Of a stretch of DNA of 7,770 nucleotides, positions 1 to 5,641 are shown one piece after another. Made by a program: the position numbers and the translations under genes. Source of the stretch: Candidatus Krumholzibacteriia bacterium. Lineage in GTDB: Bacteria > Krumholzibacteriota > Krumholzibacteriia > Krumholzibacteriales > Krumholzibacteriaceae. Position 1 is the stretch's first letter; each line of letters opens with the position of its first letter. Below the pieces are notes generated by a model. The model was not told the DNA's origin. It saw only the letters and a list, made by a program, of their open reading frames with translations, and did not search any database. Location of the stretch: contig JAQTVX010000093.1 in NCBI GenBank assembly GCA_028706585.1, positions 1-7,770 of the forward strand. The letters are read 5' to 3'.

Positions 1-656
1 CCTTCTCCGAATACCTTGATAGTCCCGTTATCGAGCGCAATGCGAACGAACCAGTTGACGACGCCATACCTGCTGTGCTGCATCTGCGCCCGCGGACCGT
101 ATATGTTAGTCAGCCTGAGAGCCGTCGTCGCCACCTTTTGTGTATCATTATACAGCAACATCATTTTTTCCGCGGTGAGGTTGGATAGCTCGTAGAGACC
201 CTTGGGATTCATCGGCGCATCTTCTCTCGCCGGCAGCTTAACGGTCGACCCATACTGTCCCCGTGTCCCAGTATATACGACTCGCGCATCGGGAGCGTTG
301 GCCTTCACCGCCTCCATCACTACCGCGGAGCCCCTGATGTTGATGTCTATGTCGGGAAATGGATCCGATAGCGAGAGTATATGATCGACCTGTCCCGCCA
401 GATGAAAAATGTAATCCTGATTCCTGACGAGATAGTTCATTGAATGCCAGTCGCGAATGTCGGAAAAATTGATGCGGATCCTATCCTTGATCTCTCTTAT
501 ATTGAACAGGTTGCCACCGTAGCCGGGCAGCATCGCGTCGACGACAGTCACATTCGCCCCGAGATCAACGAGATGCATAGCCAGATTCGATCCGATAAAA
601 CCCAGTCCCCCGGTGATCAATGCGTTCTTTCCGTTGAACTTGTCGTATGCACTCAC
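1..656 (-). CDS. Extended SDR / NAD-dependent nucleotide-sugar epimerase-dehydratase (3' end missing)
   Basis: Partial gene running off the window; the first 218 codons are visible. It is predicted to be a cytoplasmic NAD-dependent epimerase or dehydratase acting on a nucleotide-activated sugar. The N-terminal Rossmann motif TGGLGFIG is at residues 15-22, an acidic residue ending beta-2 is D40, and HLAGQ is at 85-89. The TGTRGQYG segment (129-136) sits where the SDR catalytic Ser/Thr lies, and LRLTNIYGP (180-188) is the usual substrate-side motif. The catalytic YxxxK is altered: Y155 is present, but the lysine position reads Asn159 (YELSN). The start is GTG, chosen because GGGGAG at 664-669 sits 7 nt upstream and no ATG gives the complete Rossmann fold. 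It lies 79 nt after the acetyltransferase and is probably co-transcribed with it. The exact substrate cannot be told; a GDP-, dTDP- or UDP-sugar enzyme are all possible. Confidence 0.88.
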   Translation of the reverse strand, partial: MSAYDKFNGKNALITGGLGFIGSNLAMHLVDLGANVTVVDAMLPGYGGNLFNIREIKDRIRINFSDIRDWHSMNYLVRNQDYIFHLAGQVDHILSLSDPFPDIDINIRGSAVVMEAVKANAPDARVVYTGTRGQYGSTVKLPAREDAPMNPKGLYELSNLTAEKMMLLYNDTQKVATTALRLTNIYGPRAQMQHSRYGVVNWFVRIALDNGTIKVFGE

Positions 657-735
657 GCCGATACTCCCCTTTGGAAGTTTGAAGAATGACAATACATCGA
701 GCCTCGCGTCGAGTTGCTATCCACCCCACTCAAAC

Positions 736-1404
736 TCAGGGCTTCCGACGATCGAGAGGGCGATGGATACGCATGGAAACTATCTCGCGCAGTCGCTGCG
801 CTTCGGAGTCCGTAATCCCTGGAGCTGGCTCGCATCCATAGAGCTTCTCCTCGATCGCCTTCCGTTGTGCCGCAAACTCGTCGGGGAAGATGCCGATTAC
901 GCGAACATCATGATAGCCGTCCGGGGCGAGGAAATGCTTGCGACGGATTCCTTCCTGTACCCAGCCCATGAACTGATAGAGCCTCCAGGCACGGTCGTTG
1001 TCGGTCCATACCTGGGCGTACAATCGGAAGAATCCGAGGGCATCAAAGCACATCCGGTAGAGGAGGTAGCACGCTTCGAGCGTCCGCTTTGAGCCGCCAC
1101 CGGGGCGAGCGGAAAAGAACCGCCCAAACTCCGCGCTCGTTCCAGAATGATCGAAATCGAAAATCGAGGCGCAGCCGCTCGGCGTCCCGTCCAGGGCCTC
1201 GAAGAACAGCAGCAGGTCTCCGCGCTCGCGCGCCTCATGAAACCAGCGCAAGTGTTCCTTGATAGTAAGCGGTTTCCACTGATTGAGCCATCTTGCGCTG
1301 TCGGGTTGGTTGCGCCATTTGACGATCATCTCTGCATCGGATTCCTCGGTCAGGCGGATTAGGGCGTGCCTCCCGCGCATAAGCTCGACATATTCATGGG
1401 TCAA
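736..1404 (-). CDS. GNAT-family N-acetyltransferase, PseH/RimL-like
   Basis: Predicted acetyl-CoA-dependent N-acetyltransferase of 222 residues. The pattern is that of the RimJ/RimL-PseH branch: WRN at 30-32 after an IRLTEES start, an acetyl-CoA loop region with PGGGSKR (101-107), and NDRAWRLYQFMGW (136-148) followed by EGIRR (151-155), the usual N..A..LY...GF.EEG signature. PseH acetylates UDP-4-amino-4,6-dideoxy sugars in pseudaminic acid synthesis. The SDR gene next door supports a sugar-amine substrate, but this is inference; a protein or other amine acceptor is possible. I chose the TTG start at 1402-1404 because a strong GGGGGAGGG Shine-Dalgarno (1413-1421) lies 8 nt upstream. Alternatives are ATG at 1378-1380 (214 residues, poor RBS) and a far upstream ATG at 1489-1491, which would place the likely promoter inside the gene. 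The C-terminal ~45 residues are charged and beyond the core fold. Confidence 0.85.
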   Translation of the reverse strand: MTHEYVELMRGRHALIRLTEESDAEMIVKWRNQPDSARWLNQWKPLTIKEHLRWFHEARERGDLLLFFEALDGTPSGCASIFDFDHSGTSAEFGRFFSARPGGGSKRTLEACYLLYRMCFDALGFFRLYAQVWTDNDRAWRLYQFMGWVQEGIRRKHFLAPDGYHDVRVIGIFPDEFAAQRKAIEEKLYGCEPAPGITDSEAQRLREIVSMRIHRPLDRRKP

Positions 1405-1464
1405 TTCGCTTTCCCTCCCCCGATCCGTCTCTAATAACGCTTGAATCGTCACGCAACGACGCAA

Positions 1465-1526
1465 TTGCCAAGACGATAGCGGAATCCACAACGGCTTTCA
1501 AGAGCCTAATTTGACAATCTTGGCAA
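1465..1526. repeat. Perfect 9-bp inverted repeat bracketing the promoter
   Basis: On the + strand the arms are TTGCCAAGA (1465-1473) and TCTTGGCAA (1518-1526), perfectly complementary, with 44 nt between and 53 bp centre to centre. On the minus strand one arm abuts the -10 and covers the predicted start site, and the other lies 16 nt upstream of the -35. The geometry could suit a two-site operator, but the two arms could also match by chance. Confidence 0.4.
1473..1501 (-). promoter_or_regulatory. Candidate sigma70-type promoter for the acetyltransferase/SDR unit
   Basis: Read on the minus strand, TTGAAA (1496-1501; 5 of 6 to TTGACA) is followed by a 17-nt spacer and TATCGT (1473-1478; 4 of 6 to TATAAT). 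It lies in the 136-nt gap between the lipoprotein stop and the acetyltransferase start, and would give a leader of about 60 nt ending in the strong Shine-Dalgarno of that gene. The optimal spacing and location support it; there is no experimental evidence. Confidence 0.45.
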
Positions 1527-1540
1527 GGAGAGCAGCAGGA

Positions 1541-1966
1541 TCAAGGAATGGAAAAATTGATATTGCCGATATCGCTGTCTCTCGCATGTATTGATTTGGC
1601 GCGATCGAGCTCAGTGCTTGAATGATAGAAACCAAATGGCTCGCCGGCCGTGTATGCACTATTGCCGTCGCGATCGACCCAGGCATACAGAGAATCCACG
1701 TAGAAATCCGTGTGTATTGCAATCGAGTACTGCCCCGCGGAGTTTGCTATATCGCGTCGATTATAGTCAATCTCGACAATGATCGTCCCCGCATAGCCGG
1801 AATTGTCGGTCACTGTTCCGGAAATCGATATGTTCGGCGCGAGCGTGTCTTCTTTCTCACAGCCATTTGAACAGAGCATAGCCAGCAGAATAACGAGTCC
1901 AATTGAAGACGAACGACCGAGCTTGATGATGCAAGAGCCGCCTCGCATCCACTTTTCTGATCTCAC
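1541..1966 (-). CDS. Predicted small lipoprotein with beta-rich repeat-like domain
   Basis: I do not recognise a named family. From the GTG at 1964-1966 it is 141 residues: a basic n-region, a hydrophobic stretch SIGLVILLAMLCSNGC (21-36), and Cys36 as the likely lipidated residue. The lipobox SNGC is non-canonical because position -3 is Ser instead of the usual Leu. The mature part begins with acidic and polar residues and continues with SGTVTD (49-54) and GTIIVEIDY (60-68), resembling carboxypeptidase-regulatory or Cna-B-like beta domains. It then has WVDRDGNSAYTAGEP (96-110), a D-x-D-G-N loop typical of calcium-binding or dockerin-like turns. The start is preceded by GGGGGTGAT, one mismatch from the anti-Shine-Dalgarno partner, with 8 nt spacing; an earlier GTG at 1975 is too close to it, and ATG at 1948 has no clear RBS. 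Probably exported and membrane-anchored; function unknown. It lies 74 nt after thpR with no strong promoter visible. Confidence 0.72.
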   Translation of the reverse strand: MRSEKWMRGGSCIIKLGRSSSIGLVILLAMLCSNGCEKEDTLAPNISISGTVTDNSGYAGTIIVEIDYNRRDIANSAGQYSIAIHTDFYVDSLYAWVDRDGNSAYTAGEPFGFYHSSTELDRAKSIHARDSDIGNINFSIP

Positions 1967-2040
1967 GGCAATCACCCCCCCGGAATATAATGGATATTGT
2001 CACGAATCGCGGCGCCATTCAAGAACAGCTCCGGTCTGCG

Positions 2041-2610
2041 TTATGAAGCGTTTGATGCCAGCGGGAAGCTTCCGATCTCCTCGTACGTCGCTCCCTCGCG
2101 GGCGAGGTGGCTCCGCATGAGCACGAAGCGGTCGACGTCCTGGAACGCCGTGGGCGGAAGCGGCGGCACCGATGTCAGCCGCTCGACCGTTCCGTGAGGC
2201 AGCGGCTCCTTGATGCGCGCGAGCGTTAGATGCGCCGCGAACGGACGATTCTCCCTCGGGATGCCGAGCGGCTCGACGCCCGCTTCGAGGTGCCGTGCGA
2301 TCTCGGCGAGCTCCCTTGCGCCTTCCATGGCCTGGAAAAAGATGACGCGCGGCCTCGCAAGATTGGGAAATCCCCCGAAGGGTCCATACGCGACGCGGAA
2401 CGGCTTCACGCGCGAGGCGGCATTCGCGGCGACCGCCTTGAGATCCGGGACGACGCCCTCATCGACCTCTCCGAGAAACTTGAGCGTGAGGTGCATGTTG
2501 CCGGTTGAGATCCATCGCCACGGGGGATTGCGCAGCGGAAACGCCCGTATGGCAGCCTCAATGTCCGTCTTGATCGCATCCGACACTTTCACCGCATAGA
2601 ACAGCCTCAT
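2041..2610 (-). CDS. thpR: RNA 2',3'-cyclic phosphodiesterase (2H family, formerly 2'-5' RNA ligase)
   Basis: Cytoplasmic 2H phosphoesterase of 189 residues, the usual length for ThpR/LigT. It hydrolyses 2',3'-cyclic phosphate RNA ends to 2'-phosphates, and can reversibly make 2'-5' linkages in vitro. Both catalytic HxTx motifs are present: HLTLKFLG beginning at H40 and HLTLARIK beginning at H127. The N-terminus MRLFYAVKVS is the typical first strand, and PRVIFF (87-92) matches the family core. The ATG overlaps the cinA stop by 4 nt (ATGA), with GGAGG 5 nt upstream inside the cinA end, so it is probably translationally coupled to cinA. In many bacteria the order cinA-thpR is followed by recA; here a lipoprotein gene follows instead. 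Confidence 0.95.
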   Translation of the reverse strand: MRLFYAVKVSDAIKTDIEAAIRAFPLRNPPWRWISTGNMHLTLKFLGEVDEGVVPDLKAVAANAASRVKPFRVAYGPFGGFPNLARPRVIFFQAMEGARELAEIARHLEAGVEPLGIPRENRPFAAHLTLARIKEPLPHGTVERLTSVPPLPPTAFQDVDRFVLMRSHLAREGATYEEIGSFPLASNAS

Positions 2611-3896
2611 CGCTTCCTCCCTTTCGCCTCGCCCCCGCGCTCTTGAGCGGGCGCGCCAGTCCCCCGGACCGGCGCGAGCCGTCCCATCTCGCCGATGAGC
2701 GCGAGCCGAAGCATGTCCAGCGCGTTATATACGGCGCGCACGCGCACGAGCTCCCGATCTCCCGGGAAATGGAACTTGCGACAGAATGTGCCGCTTGGGC
2801 CGGCCATACCGACGAAGCACAGCCCGACCGGTTTTCCCGGCACGGCGCCGGTAGGCCCGGCGATTCCCGTCGTGGATAGGACGAACTCAGTGCCGGCGCG
2901 CGCCCGCGCGCCCACGGCCATCTCGACGCACACCTCTTCGCTCACGGCGCCGTGCTCCTCGAGAGCTGATTTCGAGACGCCGAGCCGTTCGATCTTGGCC
3001 TCGTTGCTATAAGTGACGAACCCCTCGCGAAACGTGTCGCTCGACCCCGGCACGGAGACCAGAGTCGATGCGATGAGCCCGCCCGTAATCGATTCCGCCG
3101 CGGCAACGGTCATCCTCCTCGAGATCAGAAGCCCCACAACCACGGCCTCGAACCTCGCGTCCCCCGCCGTGAAAATGTGGCTTCCGAGCTCACGCTCGGC
3201 GCTCTTCACATGCGCTGCGCCGTCCGGCTCGCGTGGAATATAGAAATCGACCCCCCGCGGCGAGCATATTATCGAGATCATCTTGAATACATCCTCCGGC
3301 ACGGCCCTGCGCAGCGCGTCCTCCACCTCGGTTTCTATGAGCCCGAACGTTCGCATCCGGATGGCCGTATCGACCCCTGGGCCCCCGAGCGCCGGAAAAA
3401 CGCTCGACTCGAACATCGCCCTCATTTCCGCTGGAACCCCGGGAAGGAGGAAGAAATCGCACTCTCCCGAACGGACGCGCAAGCCAACAGCGAGCCCCAC
3501 CGGGTTCGGAATAATCTCCGCTCCTACGGGCACCCGGCACTGATCCCCATAGCCGGCCGGCATCTCTCTATCGCGCGCCTTGAACCACGCGGAGACGTTC
3601 TGAACGATACCGTCTCGACGCTCAATCGCGCATCCGAGCGCACGGATCAGGGCCTCCTTCGTGAGATCGTCCACCGTGGGCCCCAGCCCGCCCGTCACGA
3701 TGACCGTCCCGCTCCGCCCCGCCGCCCCCCGGAGCTCCGCCACGAGGATTTCCATGTCGTCGGGGAGCACCGTGATCTTCCACACATCGAGCCCCGCGCG
3801 GATGAGCGCGCGCGAAAGCCAGGCGCCATTATTCTCCTGCGTCTCCCCTCGCAAAACCTCGTCGCCGATCGTTATGATCTCTATCTTTCCGTTCAT
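2607..3896 (-). CDS. cinA: CinA-family protein: COG1058 nucleotide-binding domain plus NMN amidohydrolase domain
   Basis: 429-residue two-domain CinA. Residues 4-170 form the MoCF-like domain (COG1058, ADP-ribose pyrophosphatase in characterised members) with IGDEVLRG (10-17), TGGLGPTVDDLTKEA (68-82) and LPGVPAEM (151-158). Residues 255-400 form the PncC domain, which deamidates nicotinamide mononucleotide to nicotinate mononucleotide in pyridine-nucleotide recycling. It carries AESITGG (267-273), VPGSSDTF (282-289), VTYSNEAK (294-301) and TTGIAGPTG (342-350). The usual Cys of AESCTGG is Ile270; the adjacent Ser268 nucleophile is kept. A Gly/Arg/Pro-rich tail follows about residue 405. The ATG overlaps the pgpA stop by 4 nt. 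Despite the historical competence/damage-inducible name, a metabolic repair role in NAD turnover is better supported by the family. No signal peptide or membrane segment is visible, so it should be cytoplasmic. Confidence 0.95.
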   Translation of the reverse strand: MNGKIEIITIGDEVLRGETQENNGAWLSRALIRAGLDVWKITVLPDDMEILVAELRGAAGRSGTVIVTGGLGPTVDDLTKEALIRALGCAIERRDGIVQNVSAWFKARDREMPAGYGDQCRVPVGAEIIPNPVGLAVGLRVRSGECDFFLLPGVPAEMRAMFESSVFPALGGPGVDTAIRMRTFGLIETEVEDALRRAVPEDVFKMISIICSPRGVDFYIPREPDGAAHVKSAERELGSHIFTAGDARFEAVVVGLLISRRMTVAAAESITGGLIASTLVSVPGSSDTFREGFVTYSNEAKIERLGVSKSALEEHGAVSEEVCVEMAVGARARAGTEFVLSTTGIAGPTGAVPGKPVGLCFVGMAGPSGTFCRKFHFPGDRELVRVRAVYNALDMLRLALIGEMGRLAPVRGTGAPAQERGGEAKGRKR

Positions 3897-4345
3897 CGGT
3901 GGATTATCAACGCAATCGCGAGCAGAACGAGCCGCCCGTACGCTCCAGCGATCACATCATCGATCACGACGCCGAGACCCCCTGGAAGCTTCTGCGAGCG
4001 TCCAGCGGGAAAGGGCTTCAGTATGTCGAATACCCTGAAGAGCAAGAACCCTATCGCTCCCATGAGCAACGACGGCTCCATGGCGAGGAGCGTCACCTGC
4101 ATCCCCACAACTTCATCTACGACGATACGCGAGGCATCCGTGCCCCAGTATTTTTCGGCCTCGTGGGAGAGATAGATCGCGACCGGGATTGTGCAGAAGA
4201 CTATGAACGGATGTACGAGCCATCCGCCGCCGGGAACGAAGAGATAGACCGCGAGCCAAACGAGGCTCGCGAAGGTTGCCGGGGCGAACGGGAAACAGCC
4301 CGTGTAGAAGAACGAGCTGAGCGTCGAAATGATGAATCGCTTCAT
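3893..4345 (-). CDS. pgpA: Phosphatidylglycerophosphatase A
   Basis: 150-residue integral inner-membrane phosphatase that removes the terminal phosphate of phosphatidylglycerophosphate to make phosphatidylglycerol. Signature segments are visible in order: GCFPFAPATFASL (16-28), corresponding to the family G-x-x-P-x-APGT-x-x-SL; VDEVVGMQ (76-83); and FRVFDILKPFP (103-113) followed by LPGGLGVVIDDVIAGAYG (120-137). The conserved acidic residues D77, E78, D129 and D130 are kept. Hydrophobic stretches around 24-36, 44-60, 84-101 and 138-148 suggest about four membrane segments. The usual APGT reads APAT. The ATG at 4343-4345 has no convincing Shine-Dalgarno, and no other in-frame start lies just upstream. 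It heads a tightly overlapping trio with cinA and thpR, 176 nt downstream of mglA. Confidence 0.95.
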   Translation of the reverse strand: MKRFIISTLSSFFYTGCFPFAPATFASLVWLAVYLFVPGGGWLVHPFIVFCTIPVAIYLSHEAEKYWGTDASRIVVDEVVGMQVTLLAMEPSLLMGAIGFLLFRVFDILKPFPAGRSQKLPGGLGVVIDDVIAGAYGRLVLLAIALIIHR

Positions 4346-4521
4346 GACGGAGAGGATACGCCGCGCGAGGACCGCGGAGCAAGGGAAATGGCAGCTCCCC
4401 GATTAGCGGGTGGCGCCCATGGGGCCCGCGCACGCAGCGCAGCGGGCTTTGCGAGCGAGCACGTGCGGGGTGCAATGGGCGACAGGACCGGCGTAGCGTT
4501 GGTATTTTCGGGAGACGTTAC

Positions 4522-5100
4522 CTAGGAAAGGTTCCGCAGAACCGACTTGGCGACGGCCTTGAGCGTGTCGAAGACGCCCGGGCCCTTCACCGCGACGGCC
4601 TCGAACGAGGGATAGTGCTTGGGGTTGAGCTCCTCTTCGAGATCCTTGACGTCGATGATGTCGGGGAGATCGCGCTTGTTGTACTGGATCGCGTACGGTA
4701 TGTCGTCGAGCTTGAGCTGGTAGTCGGAAAGGTTCTCGTGCAGGTTGTAGAGGCTCTCGATGTTGGCGTCGTAGCGGCTCCGCTGGGAGTCGGCGACGAA
4801 AACGATCCCGTCAACGCCGCGCAGAATCAGCTTGCGGCTCGCGTCGTAGTAGACCTGGCCTGGCACCGTGTAGAGATGGAAGCGCGTTCTGAAGCCCTTC
4901 ACCTTGCCGAGCTCGAGCGGCAGGAAGTCGAAGAACAGCGTGCGGTCCATCTCGGTCGCGAGCGTGATGAGCTTGCCCTTCGTCTCGGGAGTGACCTTGT
5001 CGTAGATGTACTGGATGTTGGTCGTCTTCCCGCACAGTCCGGGCCCGTAATAGACAATCTTCACGTTTATCTCGCGCGAAGAATAATTAATCAGAGACAA
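4522..5100 (-). CDS. mglA: MglA-type small Ras-like GTPase (cell polarity)
   Basis: 192-residue cytoplasmic GTPase, nearly the length of M. xanthus MglA and very similar to it throughout, starting SLINYSSREINVKIVYYGPG. P-loop GPGLCGKT is at 19-26. R53 and Q82, the intrinsic catalytic residues in Myxococcus/Thermus MglA, are both present at the same numbers (TEMDRTLFF; TVPGQVYYDASRK). NKRD base-specificity motif is at 141-144 and FVADSQ at 101-106. In characterised bacteria GTP-bound MglA marks the leading pole and organises type IV pili and gliding machinery. The start is TTG (5098-5100), selected because GGAGG at 5107-5111 lies 6 nt upstream and the protein aligns with the family from residue 1. 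It follows mglB by 12 nt, so the GTPase and its GAP should be co-expressed. Confidence 0.97.
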   Translation of the reverse strand: MSLINYSSREINVKIVYYGPGLCGKTTNIQYIYDKVTPETKGKLITLATEMDRTLFFDFLPLELGKVKGFRTRFHLYTVPGQVYYDASRKLILRGVDGIVFVADSQRSRYDANIESLYNLHENLSDYQLKLDDIPYAIQYNKRDLPDIIDVKDLEEELNPKHYPSFEAVAVKGPGVFDTLKAVAKSVLRNLS

Positions 5101-5112
5101 GGGAAGCCTCCA

Positions 5113-5610
5113 TCAATCGGTGAAGAGACTGTCTATCTCCATCTCGGCCTGCTGGACGAACTCCTCGTTGAACTCGGTGTTCTCTTCGTTCTCGTATTCG
5201 AGCTTCCCGTAGAGACGCCGAATCACCGTTTCGAGGTTGTCGACGGCCTTCTTTGCGCGCAGGCGCACGAGACCCAGCGTCGTCCGCTTGTCGAACAGGA
5301 TCACGAGGATAATGTTGTTCTCCACGCGGGCGAGGTACATGCTCTCGTTCGATCCCTGGTGGTAAAGCGTCGAGAAATCCTTCTCGCCGATGAGGACGGC
5401 GAGCTGAGCGTTCGCCTCGAAATCAGCCGCGCACAGCGATGCGAAGCCGTGCATGTCGAACTGCGGCGGATCCCCGAGGCTCGAGATGAGCTGGCCCGTC
5501 TTATCGAGAAGGAGAACGCTCGAGGCGTTCGAGTTCTTGAGAAGCTCCTGAAGGATCGTGTTGATCGCCCAGTAATCCTCTTCGAAGACCTTCCAATTAG
5601 TTCTGACCAT
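5113..5610 (-). CDS. mglB: MglB-type Roadblock/LC7 GTPase-activating protein
   Basis: 165-residue Roadblock/LC7 protein, the homodimeric GAP for MglA in M. xanthus and Thermus. Residues about 10-135 form the alpha/beta Roadblock fold: the N-terminal helix, SSVLLLDKTGQLISSLG (30-46), a central helix, LIGEKDFSTLYHQG (73-86), SMYLARVENNIILVILFD (90-107), and RTTLGLVRLRAKKA (109-122). The last block closely matches the myxobacterial protein. The acidic C-terminal extension ends IDSLFTD, like the MglB tail IDNLF; in M. xanthus this tail is linked to polar localisation and exchange activity. The upstream element GAGAGAAG is a weak RBS. It lies 31 nt after recR and 12 nt before mglA. Family knowledge predicts that it sets the inactive pole by stimulating GTP hydrolysis. 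Confidence 0.95.
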   Translation of the reverse strand: MVRTNWKVFEEDYWAINTILQELLKNSNASSVLLLDKTGQLISSLGDPPQFDMHGFASLCAADFEANAQLAVLIGEKDFSTLYHQGSNESMYLARVENNIILVILFDKRTTLGLVRLRAKKAVDNLETVIRRLYGKLEYENEENTEFNEEFVQQAEMEIDSLFTD

Positions 5611-5641
5611 GGCTTCTCTCGCTTTTTTGGGGCCCCGGCGT

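Noticed and set aside
1405..1491. Longer acetyltransferase starting at the ATG at 1489-1491
   Set aside because: The 29 extra residues match nothing in the family, would overlap the candidate promoter, and the strong Shine-Dalgarno sits just before the internal TTG.
1967..2040. Promoter in the thpR-lipoprotein gap (TTGAAT, 17 nt, CAATAT)
   Set aside because: The -10 matches only 3 of 6 bases, and the nearby TATATT has no -35 at proper spacing; too weak to annotate.
3177..4175. 332-codon plus-strand open frame opposite cinA and pgpA
   Set aside because: Arg/Pro/His-rich composition typical of the antisense of GC-rich genes, with no motif and no RBS; cinA and pgpA explain the region.
4424..4447. 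GC-rich hairpin between mglA and pgpA as an intrinsic terminator
   Set aside because: On the minus strand, the transcribed direction, no T-run follows the stem; the short TTT is on the plus strand, where there is no gene to terminate.
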